64,000 bases of DNA from JARDZU01 sp963730285 (GTDB taxonomy: Bacteria > Actinomycetota > Acidimicrobiia > Spongiisociales > ZC4RG35), in the NCBI GenBank assembly GCA_963730285.1, contig CAVSQY010000001.1, positions 1-64,000 of the forward strand, written 5' to 3'. Position numbers and translations under genes: made by a program. Below the pieces are notes generated by a model. The model did no database searches. It was given only the letters and a program-made list of their open reading frames with translations, and had not been told where the DNA came from. Positions 7,193 through 14,782 of the stretch are shown here, in pieces (within the stretch, counting starts at the first letter, position 1; every line of letters starts with the position of its first letter).

Positions 7193-8383
7193 TTATTTGA
7201 GGATCTTTGTGACTCGTCCGGCGCCTACGGTCCGTCCACCCTCACGGATAGCAAACCGCAAACCATCATCCATGGCGATCGGAGCGATCAGTTCGACCGT
7301 CATCTCCGTATTGTCCCCAGGCATCACCATCTGAGTGCCCTCAGGCAGTTCAATCGCCCCGGTCACATCAGTAGTCCGAAAATAGAATTGAGGCCGATAC
7401 CCCGGGAAAAACGGGTTATGCCGACCCCCCTCCTCCTTAGTCAACACATACACCTGAGCTTCGAAATCAGTATGAGGAGTAATCGAACCCGGCTTGGCCA
7501 AAACCTGGCCACGCTCCACCTCATCCTTACCCACACCACGAAGAAGAACCCCAACATTGTCCCCAGCCCGACCCTCATCCAAAAGCTTACGGAACATTTC
7601 AATCCCAGTAGCCACCGTCTTATGAGTAGGCCGGATCCCCACGATCTCAACCTCCTCATTCACCTTCAAAATCCCCTGCTCCACCCGGCCAGTAACCACA
7701 GTCCCCCGACCAGTAATAGTAAACACGTCCTCAATCGACATCAAAAACGGCTTCTCAGTATCCCGATCCGGCTCCGGCACATAAGAATCCACCGCAGCCA
7801 TCAACTCCATGATCTGATCCGAAGAAGCCTCATCACCATCCAACGCCTTCAAAGCAGACCCCCGGACCACCGGAACCTCATCACCAGGAAACTCATACTC
7901 AGTCAACAAGTCCCGAACCTCAAGCTCCACCAGATCCAAAAGCTCCTCATCATCAACCATGTCCACCTTGTTCAAAAACACCACAATCGAAGGAACCCCA
8001 ACCTGACGAGCCAACAACACATGCTCCCGAGTCTGAGGCATCGGACCATCAGCAGCACTAACCACCAAAATCGCCCCATCCACCTGCGCCGCACCCGTAA
8101 TCATGTTCTTGATGTAATCAGCATGACCCGGCATATCCACATGCGCATAATGACGATTCTCAGTCTCATACTCCACATGAGCAATCTGAATCGTGATCCC
8201 ACGCTCCCGCTCCTCAGGAGCCTTATCAATCATGTCAAACGACGTCATCTGATTCGACCCACCAACACGCTCCGCCAACACCCGCGTAATCGCAGCCGTC
8301 AACGTCGTCTTCCCATGATCAATATGACCCATCGTCCCCACATTCACATGCGGCTTCGTACGCTCAAACTTCGCCTTCGCCAT
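7193..8383 (-). CDS. tuf: Elongation factor Tu
   Basis: 396 residues, the normal EF-Tu length. GTP-binding motifs are intact: GHIDHGKTT (G1), DMPGH (G3), NKVDM (G4) and SALKAL (G5); the C-terminal barrel domains are complete and end VTKILK. EF-Tu delivers aminoacyl-tRNA to the ribosome. An AGGAG site precedes the ATG. Codon use is remarkable: over about 7320-8383 nearly every third position is G or T (for example GGG ACG ATG GGT CAT ATT GAT), unlike the C-ending codons of groEL and the other genes here, whereas the last 40 or so codons use the normal C-ending set. The bias also leaves a 502-codon open frame on the other strand, which is not a gene. Confidence 0.98.
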   Translation of the reverse strand: MAKAKFERTKPHVNVGTMGHIDHGKTTLTAAITRVLAERVGGSNQMTSFDMIDKAPEERERGITIQIAHVEYETENRHYAHVDMPGHADYIKNMITGAAQVDGAILVVSAADGPMPQTREHVLLARQVGVPSIVVFLNKVDMVDDEELLDLVELEVRDLLTEYEFPGDEVPVVRGSALKALDGDEASSDQIMELMAAVDSYVPEPDRDTEKPFLMSIEDVFTITGRGTVVTGRVEQGILKVNEEVEIVGIRPTHKTVATGIEMFRKLLDEGRAGDNVGVLLRGVGKDEVERGQVLAKPGSITPHTDFEAQVYVLTKEEGGRHNPFFPGYRPQFYFRTTDVTGAIELPEGTQMVMPGDNTEMTVELIAPIAMDDGLRFAIREGGRTVGAGRVTKILK

Positions 8384-8442
8384 CGTCTGGCTCCTCTTCT
8401 TTCTCGTCCAAAATCACCGCAGCCTACGCCACGGACCAGTTG

Positions 8443-8516
8443 TAGCGGCGGGCAGACTCGAACTGCCGACCTCTCGATTATGAGTCGAGCGCTCTCACCT
8501 ACTGAGCTACGCCGCC
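8443..8516 (-). tRNA. tRNA-Met(CAT), elongator type
   Basis: 74 bases folding as a cloverleaf: acceptor GGCGGCG with CGCCGCT, D arm containing AGCTCAGTAGGTGAGAGC, anticodon loop CTCATAA with anticodon CAT, T arm with GTTCGAGTC, and discriminator A. CCA is not encoded. The 5' end starts G-G rather than with the C1-A72 mismatch of the initiator, so elongator Met is likely; a tRNA-Ile2 whose CAT is modified by TilS cannot be excluded from sequence alone. It lies 59 bases upstream of tuf. Confidence 0.93.
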
Positions 8517-8753
8517 TCGAGCTTTGCTCGAGGTTGGAGAAATCGCCTCCCTGCTGCGTGCAGCACTCCAGCGATTCTCCAGCCTGTGGACGCTCTTTTT
8601 TGTTCCACCCATCCCTAGCGGGATAGGTTGCAGGCTGGAGATTGGCAAAGCCAATCTCCCACGTGATCGGCAAAGCCGATCACGCAGGCTTGTCATGCAA
8701 GCCGACGCAGTTGGCAGAGCCAACTGCAACCTGCCGGCTATGCCGGCAGGCAG
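8515..8753. repeat. Array of perfect short-loop palindromes between tRNA-Met and tRNA-Thr
   Basis: Six perfect hairpins (one with a G-T pair) are packed here: 8515-8533 (stem 8, loop TTT), 8637-8659 (stem 10, loop AAA), 8662-8684 (stem 10, loop AAA), 8687-8703 (stem 7, loop CAT), 8707-8727 (stem 9, loop AGA) and 8730-8750 (stem 9, loop TAT). Five have the core GC-NNN-GC. Less regular pairs are at 8552-8565 and 8611-8623, and 10-base arms CTCCAGCCTG (8577-8586) and CAGGCTGGAG (8631-8640) enclose 44 bases. Stem sequences differ, so only the architecture is repeated. No open frame or promoter was recognised. Confidence 0.85.
8531..8580. repeat. About 50-base imperfect repeat, copy next to tRNA-Met
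   Basis: Starts AGGTTGGAGA, contains CCCTGCTGC and ends GCGATTCTCC; its ends GGAGAAATCGC and GCGATTCTCC pair with one bulged A, and TGCTGC with GCAGCA form an inner hairpin. A related copy with the same ends lies at 8844-8893. On the minus strand both copies read as a long hairpin, then AACC, then a short-loop hairpin, then a tRNA, so they are leaders of the tRNA genes. Confidence 0.7.
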
Positions 8754-8826
8754 AGCCCCCTTCCGGATTTGAACCGAAGACCTCTTCCTTACCATGGAAG
8801 CGCTCTACCGACTGAGCTAAGGGGGC
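8754..8826 (-). tRNA. tRNA-Thr(GGT)
   Basis: 73 bases with acceptor GCCCCCT paired to AGGGGGC, D arm TAGCTCAGTCGGTAGAGC, anticodon stem CTTCC/GGAAG with loop ATGGTAA giving anticodon GGT, T arm with GGTTCAAATCC, and discriminator T. CCA is not encoded. The gene is flanked on both sides by perfect palindromes, at 8730-8750 and 8828-8846, only one to three bases away. Confidence 0.95.
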
Positions 8827-8827
8827 G

Positions 8828-8846
8828 CCTGAAGCGAAGCTTCAGG
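8828..8846. repeat. Perfect palindrome abutting the 5' end of tRNA-Thr
   Basis: Arms CCTGAAGC and GCTTCAGG pair perfectly around the triloop GAA, again with a GC-NNN-GC core. It lies one base upstream of tRNA-Thr, exactly as the palindrome at 8515-8533 sits against tRNA-Met, so the two tRNAs have the same kind of leader hairpin with different stem sequences. Confidence 0.8.
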
Positions 8847-8893
8847 TTGGAGATTCACCGTCCTGCTGCTCCACATCAGTCTGGCGAATCTCC
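8844..8893. repeat. About 50-base imperfect repeat, copy next to tRNA-Thr
   Basis: Second copy of the repeat at 8531-8580: AGGTTGGAGA at the left, CCTGCTGC in the middle and GGCGAATCTCC at the right. The arms GGAGATTC (8849-8856) and GAATCTCC (8886-8893) are perfectly complementary, although the middle differs from the first copy. Arm changes that keep pairing suggest conserved RNA structure. The remaining 8894-8995 shows no gene. Confidence 0.7.
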
Positions 8894-8995
8894 CGTCGAT
8901 CATGAACTAAGTCCACGATACGAATGTGGTCGACTCTCCAGCGATCGCAAATCATATGAACTTGTCGAATGCAAAACTGGACGCCTGGACGCCCG

Positions 8996-9078
8996 TGCCG
9001 GGAGAAGGATTTGAACCTCCGAAGGCGTGAGCCGGCAGATTTACAGTCTGCTCCCTTTGGCCGCTCGGGCATCCCGGC
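8996..9078 (-). tRNA. tRNA-Tyr(GTA)
   Basis: 83 bases, with the long variable arm of bacterial class II tRNA-Tyr. Acceptor GCCGGGA pairs with TCCCGGC, discriminator A; anticodon stem GCAGA/TCTGC with loop CTGTAAA gives anticodon GTA; T arm has GGTTCAAATCC. CCA is not encoded. It is the first tRNA of the tuf cluster, preceded by a plausible promoter. Its 5' acceptor strand is also half of a 16-base perfect palindrome with the sequence just upstream (9072-9087). Confidence 0.95.
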
Positions 9079-9120
9079 ATGCCGGGACCACACGCCGACT
9101 GACGCGCAATCCGGGATTGC
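9072..9120. repeat. Two palindromes in the tRNA-Tyr leader
   Basis: Arms TCCCGGC and GCCGGGA (9072-9087) make a perfect palindrome whose left arm is the 5' acceptor strand of tRNA-Tyr, so the precursor can fold the acceptor either with the leader or with its true 3' partner. A second hairpin, arms GCAATC and GATTGC around CGG, is at 9106-9120, next to the predicted transcription start. They extend the palindrome pattern seen between the other tRNAs. Confidence 0.7.
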
Positions 9121-9122
9121 CG

Positions 9123-9152
9123 ATGATAGAGCCGGTCCCCCGCTTCCACCAA
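9123..9152 (-). promoter_or_regulatory. Predicted sigma-70 promoter of the tRNA-Tyr/Thr/Met-tuf cluster
   Basis: On the minus strand TTGGTG (9152-9147) and TATCAT (9128-9123) are separated by 18 bases, giving a transcription start near 9116, about 38 bases upstream of tRNA-Tyr. The hexamers fit the housekeeping consensus moderately well. This would start a transcript running through the three tRNAs and possibly tuf and rpmG. Confidence 0.5.
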
Positions 9153-9168
9153 TGCTCGCAGGGCCTAT

Positions 9169-10020
9169 TTACCTGATGCCCTGGGCCATCTTGGTGAGAC
9201 GGTCGATCCGCTCGTCGGTGGGTGGATGGGTGCTCAAGAGCCTCATCATCCCGCCCCCGCCACGCAGCGCCTTCATGGGGTTGTCGATGAAGAGTTGAGC
9301 CGTCGCCGGGTTCACCTTCATCGGTATCCGCGCCGTGCCGTTTGAGATCTTCTCGAGGGCGCTCGCCAGCATCATGGGCCGGCCTGTGGTCTCTGCGCCT
9401 GTCTCGTCGGCCTGGAACTCTCGAGTTCGGGATATGGCGAGACGGATCAGCATCGCCGCGATCGGGGCAACGATCAACGAGAGTAGGGCGCCGATGGCCC
9501 CTAGGGGACTGTTCCGGTTGTCACCACCACCGAACCAAAACGCCATTCTGGCCAGCATGGTTAGGGCGGCCGCGATCATCGCCGCGATCGAGCTGATGAG
9601 AATGTCGCGATTTCTCACATGGGCCAACTCATGGGCGAGGACACCTTCCAACTCGTCGTTGCTGAGGAGCTGAAGGATCCCTGCGGTCACCGCCACTGCT
9701 GCCTTCCTGGGAGAGCGACCGGTTGCAAATGCGTTTGGCTGCTGTGAGTCGATTACATAAATCGAGGGCATCGGCATGTTGGTCTGGAGGGCCAACCGGC
9801 GGACGATTCCATAGACCTGGGGTAACTCGGCCTCGGTGACCGGCCGTGCCCGGCTGGCGGCCAGGGCCAGCTTGTCGGAGAAGAAATAGGCGGCGAGGTT
9901 GAACCCGATGGCGATCACGAAGCCGATCCAGTAGCCACCCTGGGGAAAGAGCGACGTGGCCACGAGCCACAGCAAGACGCTCATGAAGGCGAGCAGACCC
10001 ACCGTTTTCAGGTTGTTCAT
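9169..10020 (-). CDS. htpX: Zinc metalloprotease HtpX
   Basis: 283 residues from the ATG at 10018-10020 (MNNLKTVGLLAF), the usual HtpX start; a longer frame upstream lacks homology. Two N-terminal membrane helices (about 8-26 and 31-50) precede the M48 peptidase domain with HELAHVRNRD (zinc-binding HExxH near residue 126), two further helices, and the third ligand region FQADETGAETTGRP, then a C-terminal THPPTDERI motif. HtpX degrades misfolded membrane proteins with its active site facing the cytoplasm. The gene is transcribed divergently from the subtilase. Confidence 0.94.
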   Translation of the reverse strand: MNNLKTVGLLAFMSVLLWLVATSLFPQGGYWIGFVIAIGFNLAAYFFSDKLALAASRARPVTEAELPQVYGIVRRLALQTNMPMPSIYVIDSQQPNAFATGRSPRKAAVAVTAGILQLLSNDELEGVLAHELAHVRNRDILISSIAAMIAAALTMLARMAFWFGGGDNRNSPLGAIGALLSLIVAPIAAMLIRLAISRTREFQADETGAETTGRPMMLASALEKISNGTARIPMKVNPATAQLFIDNPMKALRGGGGMMRLLSTHPPTDERIDRLTKMAQGIR

Positions 10021-10169
10021 AAGGCGAATTCTACCGAGAGCCGGGGTATATCCGGGAGGCTCCCACGGTTCTCCAACACGCACACGCAGAGTGGTGTATG
10101 GTCTCACGCCGTGTGGAGGACTCCCTCCAAGGCTAACCGTTCTGGGGCTAGACAAGTCAAGGAGGAACA

Positions 10170-13115
10170 GTGAGGAGAAGACTTCTCATCGTCGTGGCCG
10201 TGCTGGCTACGGCATTCGCAATGTCGGTTCCTGCAGTGGGTGCTCAGAACGAGACCCAGATGGCGGCCACACCGAAGCAGGTCGCACCAAGCAGCAACGG
10301 CAGCTACATAGTCGTGATGCAGGCTGATCCCCTCGTCGCGACCGAAGGCAAGGAGAACCTGGACAGCAAGAAGGCCAAGAAGCGCGCTTCTGAGCTCCAG
10401 CAGAGCCACGACAAGGCCCTGACCGACGCCGGTGTCAACAAGGGCGAGAAGATCAACGACTACGTCAACGCCCTGAATGGATTCTCAGCCGCGCTCTCGT
10501 ACGCCAAGGCTCAAAAGATCGCCAACGACCCGAACGTCGCGCTCGTCGTCCCCGATGAGCTCCAGCAGAAGATGACCGATTCCAGCCCCACATTCCTGGG
10601 TCTCGACGGCCCTGCCGGGCCGTGGCAAACGGGTTATGACGGCGAGGGGGTGGTGGTCGGAGTCATCGATACAGGGATCTGGCCAGAGCACCCCAGCTTC
10701 GCCGACGACGGTAGCTACCCGGCGCCCCCAACCGGCGCCCTCCCTTGCGAGTTCGGCAACACCGCAGCCAACCCCAACGATGCCCCATTCACGTGCAACA
10801 ACAAGCTGATCGGTGCCCGCCAGATGCTCGACACATATCGAGCTCTCGAGATACTGGAACCCGATGAATTCGACTCGGCTCGTGACGACGATGGTCACGG
10901 GACGCATACCGCCTCCACTGCCGCCGGAAATGCCGGGGTTGAGGCGTCGATCTTCGGCATCCCCCGTGGCACCATTTCGGGGATAGCACCTCGTGCGCAC
11001 ATCATCGCATATAAGGCCTTGGGCAATCTCGGCGGCTACACGTCCGACCTGGCCAATGCCATCGATCAGGCGGTGGCCGACGGTGTGGATGTCATCAACT
11101 ACTCGATCGGTGGCGGCGCCGGTCTCACCGGTGCAGACGACATCGCGTTCCTTTTCGCAGCAGACGCCGGTGTGTTCGTGGCCACGTCAGCCGGGAACAG
11201 TGGCCCTGGTGCCGGAACGGTTGGAAGCCCGGGCAACGATCCTTGGATTACCACGGTAGGTGCCAGCACCCAACCACGGTTCTTCGATGGAACCGTGGTC
11301 CTCGGCAGCGGTGCCGAGTATCACGGCGCATCGATCACCCACGGGGTGGGTCAATCGCCACTGGTGGATGCCGCCGACTATGGCAACGAGCTGTGTGACT
11401 CCACCGTTCCGTTCACCGACGACGTTTCGGGGGCAATCGTCCTGTGCAAACGCGGTGTAACAGCACGTGCCGACAAGAGCCTCGCCGTGTACAACGCGGG
11501 CGGGGTCGGAATGGTTCTCTACAACGCGAACGACGTGGACAACCTGTTCACCGACAACCACTGGGTGCCCTCGGTCCACGTCGACAACACACCGGGCCTG
11601 GCCATCAAGAGCTACATTGCCTCGGCTTCAAGCCCGACTGCTGCGATAACCAACACGACCAATGTCACCAAGTGGGAATCGGCTCCATCGATGACGATCT
11701 TCTCGTCCCGCGGGCCAAATACCCCGGCACTGGACATCATCAAGCCGGACGTGACTGCGCCAGGTTTGCAGATCCTGGCTGGGAACTCTCCGTTCCCCGA
11801 TCCCGACTCGACACCACCCGGAGAGTTGTTCCAGGCGATTGCCGGGACATCGATGTCCAGCCCACATGTGGCCGGTCTGTTCGCGTTGATCAAGCAGGCA
11901 CATCCCGACTGGAGTGCAGCCATGGCCAAGTCGGCGCTGATGACCACTGCCTATCAGGACGTGGTCGACAACGACCGGGTGTCGCAAGCTGATCCGTTCG
12001 ACATGGGTGCCGGACATGTCGACCCGGGAAGCAAGGTGCACAAGGGCTCGGCATTCCAGCCGGGGCTGGCTTACGACGCAGGCCTGTTCGAATATGCGGG
12101 ATTCACGTGTGGTGCCGAGCTTGGGATCTTCAGTACTGGCTCATGCGCTTTCCTCGAGAGCATCGGGGTACCCACTGATCCGAGCGACCTGAACCTCCCT
12201 TCGATTGGGGTGGCCGACCTGACCAGCACCCAGACCGTCACCCGCACTGTGACAAGTGTGGCGCAGGAGAACGGCTGGCGCACATATACGCCCGAGATTC
12301 ACGCTCCGGCGGGATACTCAGTGACCGTCTCCCCATCCAGCTTCAAGTTGAAGAAGGGACAGTCGGCGACGTACCAAGTCACCATCACCAACAACTCAGC
12401 TCCAATCGGAGAGTGGCGATTCGGCTCCCTCACCTGGCATGAGAAGACAGGGCATTACGACGTCTACAGCCCAATCGCCGTTCGAGCGGCGCAGCTCGTT
12501 GCACCGGACAACATCACCGGAAGTGGTGAGAGCGGATCGGCCAGCTTCGACATTACGTTCGGCTACACGGGTGACTACACGGCCGCGCCGCACGGATTGG
12601 AGCCTGCTGTTGTGACCAGCGACAACGTGCTGCAAGACCCGGATCAAACCTTCAATAAGGATGACGGGTACTCAGATGCTCACACATTCAGTTTGAGCGG
12701 TGCCGCCCTTTTCAGGGTGGCCATACCACCGGAGGCGACCGAGGCGAATGCTGACTTGGACGTCTATGTCTACGACCCAGGCGATCGCCTTGTTGCTCAG
12801 TCGACACTCGGTGGCACCGACGAAGAAGTGACCATTGAGAACCCAGCAGATGGCACGTGGACGGTTTACGTCCACGGCTGGGCAACACCTGGAGGTGACT
12901 CGAACTACGACATGTACAGCTGGGTCATCTCCGCCACACCGGGCGGGAACCTGATGGTCGACAGTGCGCCCACTTCGGCGACGATCGGGACTACTGGAAC
13001 CGTCAACATCAGCTGGACTGGCGCCACTACGGGTCAATGGCACCTTGGTGCCGTGTCACACAGCGACGGCGGAGGCATATTCGGCCTGACCCTCGTGGAG
13101 GTGGACAACCGCTAG
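10170..13115 (+). CDS. Secreted subtilisin-like serine protease (S8) with PA domain
   Basis: 981 residues starting at a GTG preceded by AAGGAGGAA. Residues 1-25 are a Sec signal peptide ending VGA-Q. An inhibitor I9 propeptide follows (about 45-130, SYIVVMQADPL to VALVVPDE). Catalytic residues are visible: Asp167 in VIDTGIWPEHPS, His243 in GHGTHTAS and Ser561 in GTSMSSPHVAG. A PA insert lies between His and Ser (about 385-490). The C-terminal 330 residues hold a fibronectin III-like region and a PPC-like beta domain (TFSLSGAALFRVAIPPEATEANADLDVYVYDP). Architecture resembles plant-type subtilases and actinobacterial extracellular proteases. No membrane or wall anchor is seen. Confidence 0.93.
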   Translation: MRRRLLIVVAVLATAFAMSVPAVGAQNETQMAATPKQVAPSSNGSYIVVMQADPLVATEGKENLDSKKAKKRASELQQSHDKALTDAGVNKGEKINDYVNALNGFSAALSYAKAQKIANDPNVALVVPDELQQKMTDSSPTFLGLDGPAGPWQTGYDGEGVVVGVIDTGIWPEHPSFADDGSYPAPPTGALPCEFGNTAANPNDAPFTCNNKLIGARQMLDTYRALEILEPDEFDSARDDDGHGTHTASTAAGNAGVEASIFGIPRGTISGIAPRAHIIAYKALGNLGGYTSDLANAIDQAVADGVDVINYSIGGGAGLTGADDIAFLFAADAGVFVATSAGNSGPGAGTVGSPGNDPWITTVGASTQPRFFDGTVVLGSGAEYHGASITHGVGQSPLVDAADYGNELCDSTVPFTDDVSGAIVLCKRGVTARADKSLAVYNAGGVGMVLYNANDVDNLFTDNHWVPSVHVDNTPGLAIKSYIASASSPTAAITNTTNVTKWESAPSMTIFSSRGPNTPALDIIKPDVTAPGLQILAGNSPFPDPDSTPPGELFQAIAGTSMSSPHVAGLFALIKQAHPDWSAAMAKSALMTTAYQDVVDNDRVSQADPFDMGAGHVDPGSKVHKGSAFQPGLAYDAGLFEYAGFTCGAELGIFSTGSCAFLESIGVPTDPSDLNLPSIGVADLTSTQTVTRTVTSVAQENGWRTYTPEIHAPAGYSVTVSPSSFKLKKGQSATYQVTITNNSAPIGEWRFGSLTWHEKTGHYDVYSPIAVRAAQLVAPDNITGSGESGSASFDITFGYTGDYTAAPHGLEPAVVTSDNVLQDPDQTFNKDDGYSDAHTFSLSGAALFRVAIPPEATEANADLDVYVYDPGDRLVAQSTLGGTDEEVTIENPADGTWTVYVHGWATPGGDSNYDMYSWVISATPGGNLMVDSAPTSATIGTTGTVNISWTGATTGQWHLGAVSHSDGGGIFGLTLVEVDNR

Positions 13116-13136
13116 ACAGTCAATGAGAGAAACGAA

Positions 13137-13169
13137 GAAGGGGGGCGTCTCCACGGGACGCCCCCCTTC
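13137..13169. terminator. Bidirectional hairpin terminator
   Basis: A 13-base-pair perfect stem, arm GAAGGGGGGCGTC (13137-13149) with GACGCCCCCCTTC (13157-13169), closes a seven-base loop between the convergent subtilase and lipoprotein genes. T-tracts are short on both sides, so termination strength is uncertain, but its position is right for both genes. Confidence 0.8.
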
Positions 13170-13178
13170 TCATTGGAC

Positions 13179-13643
13179 TTATTGATCGAAACCTGGCGGT
13201 GGGACGAACTCGTACCCGCCGTCCTTCTCCGAAGAAGGGCAGAGGAACGGAACACCATCAGACCCGGCGTGATAGTCGTACTTCCTTTCCTGGTATTGAA
13301 GGACTACCTGTGTCCCATCGACAAGAGCCTGCGTGTAAGAGGTATCTGGCTCGGGGCAGCCCAGACTGCCATCGGGCCAAGTGACTGCTTCGGCCTTCAC
13401 GACGGTGATCAGGCCGGGCGTCACTTTCAAATCTGTCGCCAGCATGCCAATGGCGACCTCTGCAACTGAATCTGGATCAGCCATGGTTGTCGATGCCATC
13501 TCTAACGTTGTCGTGGACACATTATTGGTAGTGATTGTCACGAGTGACCCGGTCGTGGTCGTTGTGGCCTCCCCACCCTCGACCCCGCCACCGCAAGCGG
13601 CCGCCCCAATAGTCAGCGATAGGAAAATGACAAGTCGTCTCAT
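13179..13643 (-). CDS. Putative lipoprotein of unknown function
   Basis: 154 residues from ATG 13643 (a GTG at 13655 is an alternative). The N-terminus MRRLVIFLSLTIGAAAC is a lipoprotein signal with the lipobox AAAC, followed by a Thr/Ser-rich linker rich in TTT runs and a globular part of about 95 residues. The latter has AEAVTWPDGSLGCPEPDTSYTQALVDGTQVVLQYQERKYDYHAG, a pattern shared with small secreted proteins found across actinomycetes and cyanobacteria (the WPDGSLGCP motif), function unknown. It converges with the subtilase gene. Confidence 0.75.
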   Translation of the reverse strand: MRRLVIFLSLTIGAAACGGGVEGGEATTTTTGSLVTITTNNVSTTTLEMASTTMADPDSVAEVAIGMLATDLKVTPGLITVVKAEAVTWPDGSLGCPEPDTSYTQALVDGTQVVLQYQERKYDYHAGSDGVPFLCPSSEKDGGYEFVPPPGFDQ

Positions 13644-13688
13644 GATCTGATTCACATTGTGACGTCCACGAGCGCCTAACCGGTTCCC

Positions 13689-14729
13689 CTACTTCCTTGC
13701 CACCAGGACTCGAAAATCCCCCAGGCCTCGAGGGTGCAATATGGTCTCCGCCTCGGTCTTCAGAGTGCGGAGCCGGAGGCGCTCCATGTCGTCGCCGGCC
13801 CGGGCCGACTCGAGCTCGGCGTGTCTCAACTCTGAAAGCCGTTCCCGCAAACCCCAGCCGGTGAGAAACTGATCCTGACGATGAAGCTCGACCCGGGCAC
13901 CGGCAGCATCGGCGACCGTCACCAGCGCGGTGAAGTTGACGTCGGCGGTGATGTCCGTCTCCCCGGGCTCATCGAGGGGATGGGGCCCGAGATGATGTGC
14001 CCGATAGGTGCGAAGTGTCCCGTCCCGGCGACGGGGCAAAAGGCCTTCCGCAGTCTCCCCGTAGTCGAAGATCACCAGGGCCCCATCGGTCAGTCGCTCC
14101 AGGGCATCCTTCACCCATTCACTCGCTCGAAGCTGAACCTCCACCCAACCTCCGTCCTCGACATCGCCGGCGAACGACTCCAGCCAAGCCAAGACCTCGG
14201 GTCTGGGGTCGGCGTCGATGAAGGTGAGCTGATTCCCATCGACACCCACCCAACGCTCACGCCAACCGGGCGCCGACCGCTGGGCCAGGGCCATGGGGAG
14301 GTTGTCGATCAGCTCGTTGGCCAAGATCACTCCTCGGACCGAGTCGGGCAGCTTCTCCCTGATGCGGTCCTCCGGGAGGAGATCGCGCAGGGCCACCCGG
14401 GCGGCAGGTGATGCCTCGACTGCAGTGACAGGAATCGACATCGCCTCCAGGATCGGCCTCAGCAGCGAGCCGGACCCGGCGGCCACTTCCACGAGCTCGA
14501 ATGGATCACCCACGCGAACCCGTTCAGACTCCAGGAAAACGACCAACGTCTCGCCAAACAAGCGGCTGATCTCGGGTGACGTGAGAAAGTCGCCGGCCTT
14601 ATCGGAGCGCAGCTGGCCCGTTGAAAAAAACCCGCCCGCAGGGTCATACAGGGCAAGGTCCATGAAGTACTCGAACGGGATCGGGCCTCTCCTTCGGATC
14701 TCGTCGAGGATGACGGCGTGGGAACTCAT
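13689..14729 (-). CDS. SAM-dependent methyltransferase, MidA/NDUFAF7 family
   Basis: 346 residues of the DUF185 family. Seen: RRRGPIPFEYFMDLALYDPAGGF at the N-terminus, the family-defining opening; GDFLTSPEISRLFGE; the SAM loop VEVAAGSGSLLRPIL; ILANELIDNLPMA; and VIFDYGETAEGLL. In mitochondria NDUFAF7 dimethylates an arginine of complex I subunit NDUFS2; the bacterial substrate is usually unassigned. It is transcribed divergently from the LLM oxidoreductase with a short 53-base gap. Confidence 0.88.
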   Translation of the reverse strand: MSSHAVILDEIRRRGPIPFEYFMDLALYDPAGGFFSTGQLRSDKAGDFLTSPEISRLFGETLVVFLESERVRVGDPFELVEVAAGSGSLLRPILEAMSIPVTAVEASPAARVALRDLLPEDRIREKLPDSVRGVILANELIDNLPMALAQRSAPGWRERWVGVDGNQLTFIDADPRPEVLAWLESFAGDVEDGGWVEVQLRASEWVKDALERLTDGALVIFDYGETAEGLLPRRRDGTLRTYRAHHLGPHPLDEPGETDITADVNFTALVTVADAAGARVELHRQDQFLTGWGLRERLSELRHAELESARAGDDMERLRLRTLKTEAETILHPRGLGDFRVLVARK

Positions 14730-14782
14730 CTCAGGTTCGCGGGATGGGTAAAAGGCTTCTCCCCGGCATCTACTGTGAGTGT

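Noticed and set aside
7118..8626. 502-codon open frame on the plus strand opposite tuf
   Set aside because: It is the mirror of the G/T-ending codon bias in tuf; the translation is low-complexity (His, Leu, Arg, Asn-rich) and runs into tRNA genes.
8515..8893. CRISPR array
   Set aside because: The repeated units differ in stem sequence and spacing; there are no constant repeats with unique spacers and no cas genes.
9090..9165. Fourth tRNA upstream of tRNA-Tyr
   Set aside because: No cloverleaf could be formed; the region is better explained by a promoter and a small hairpin.
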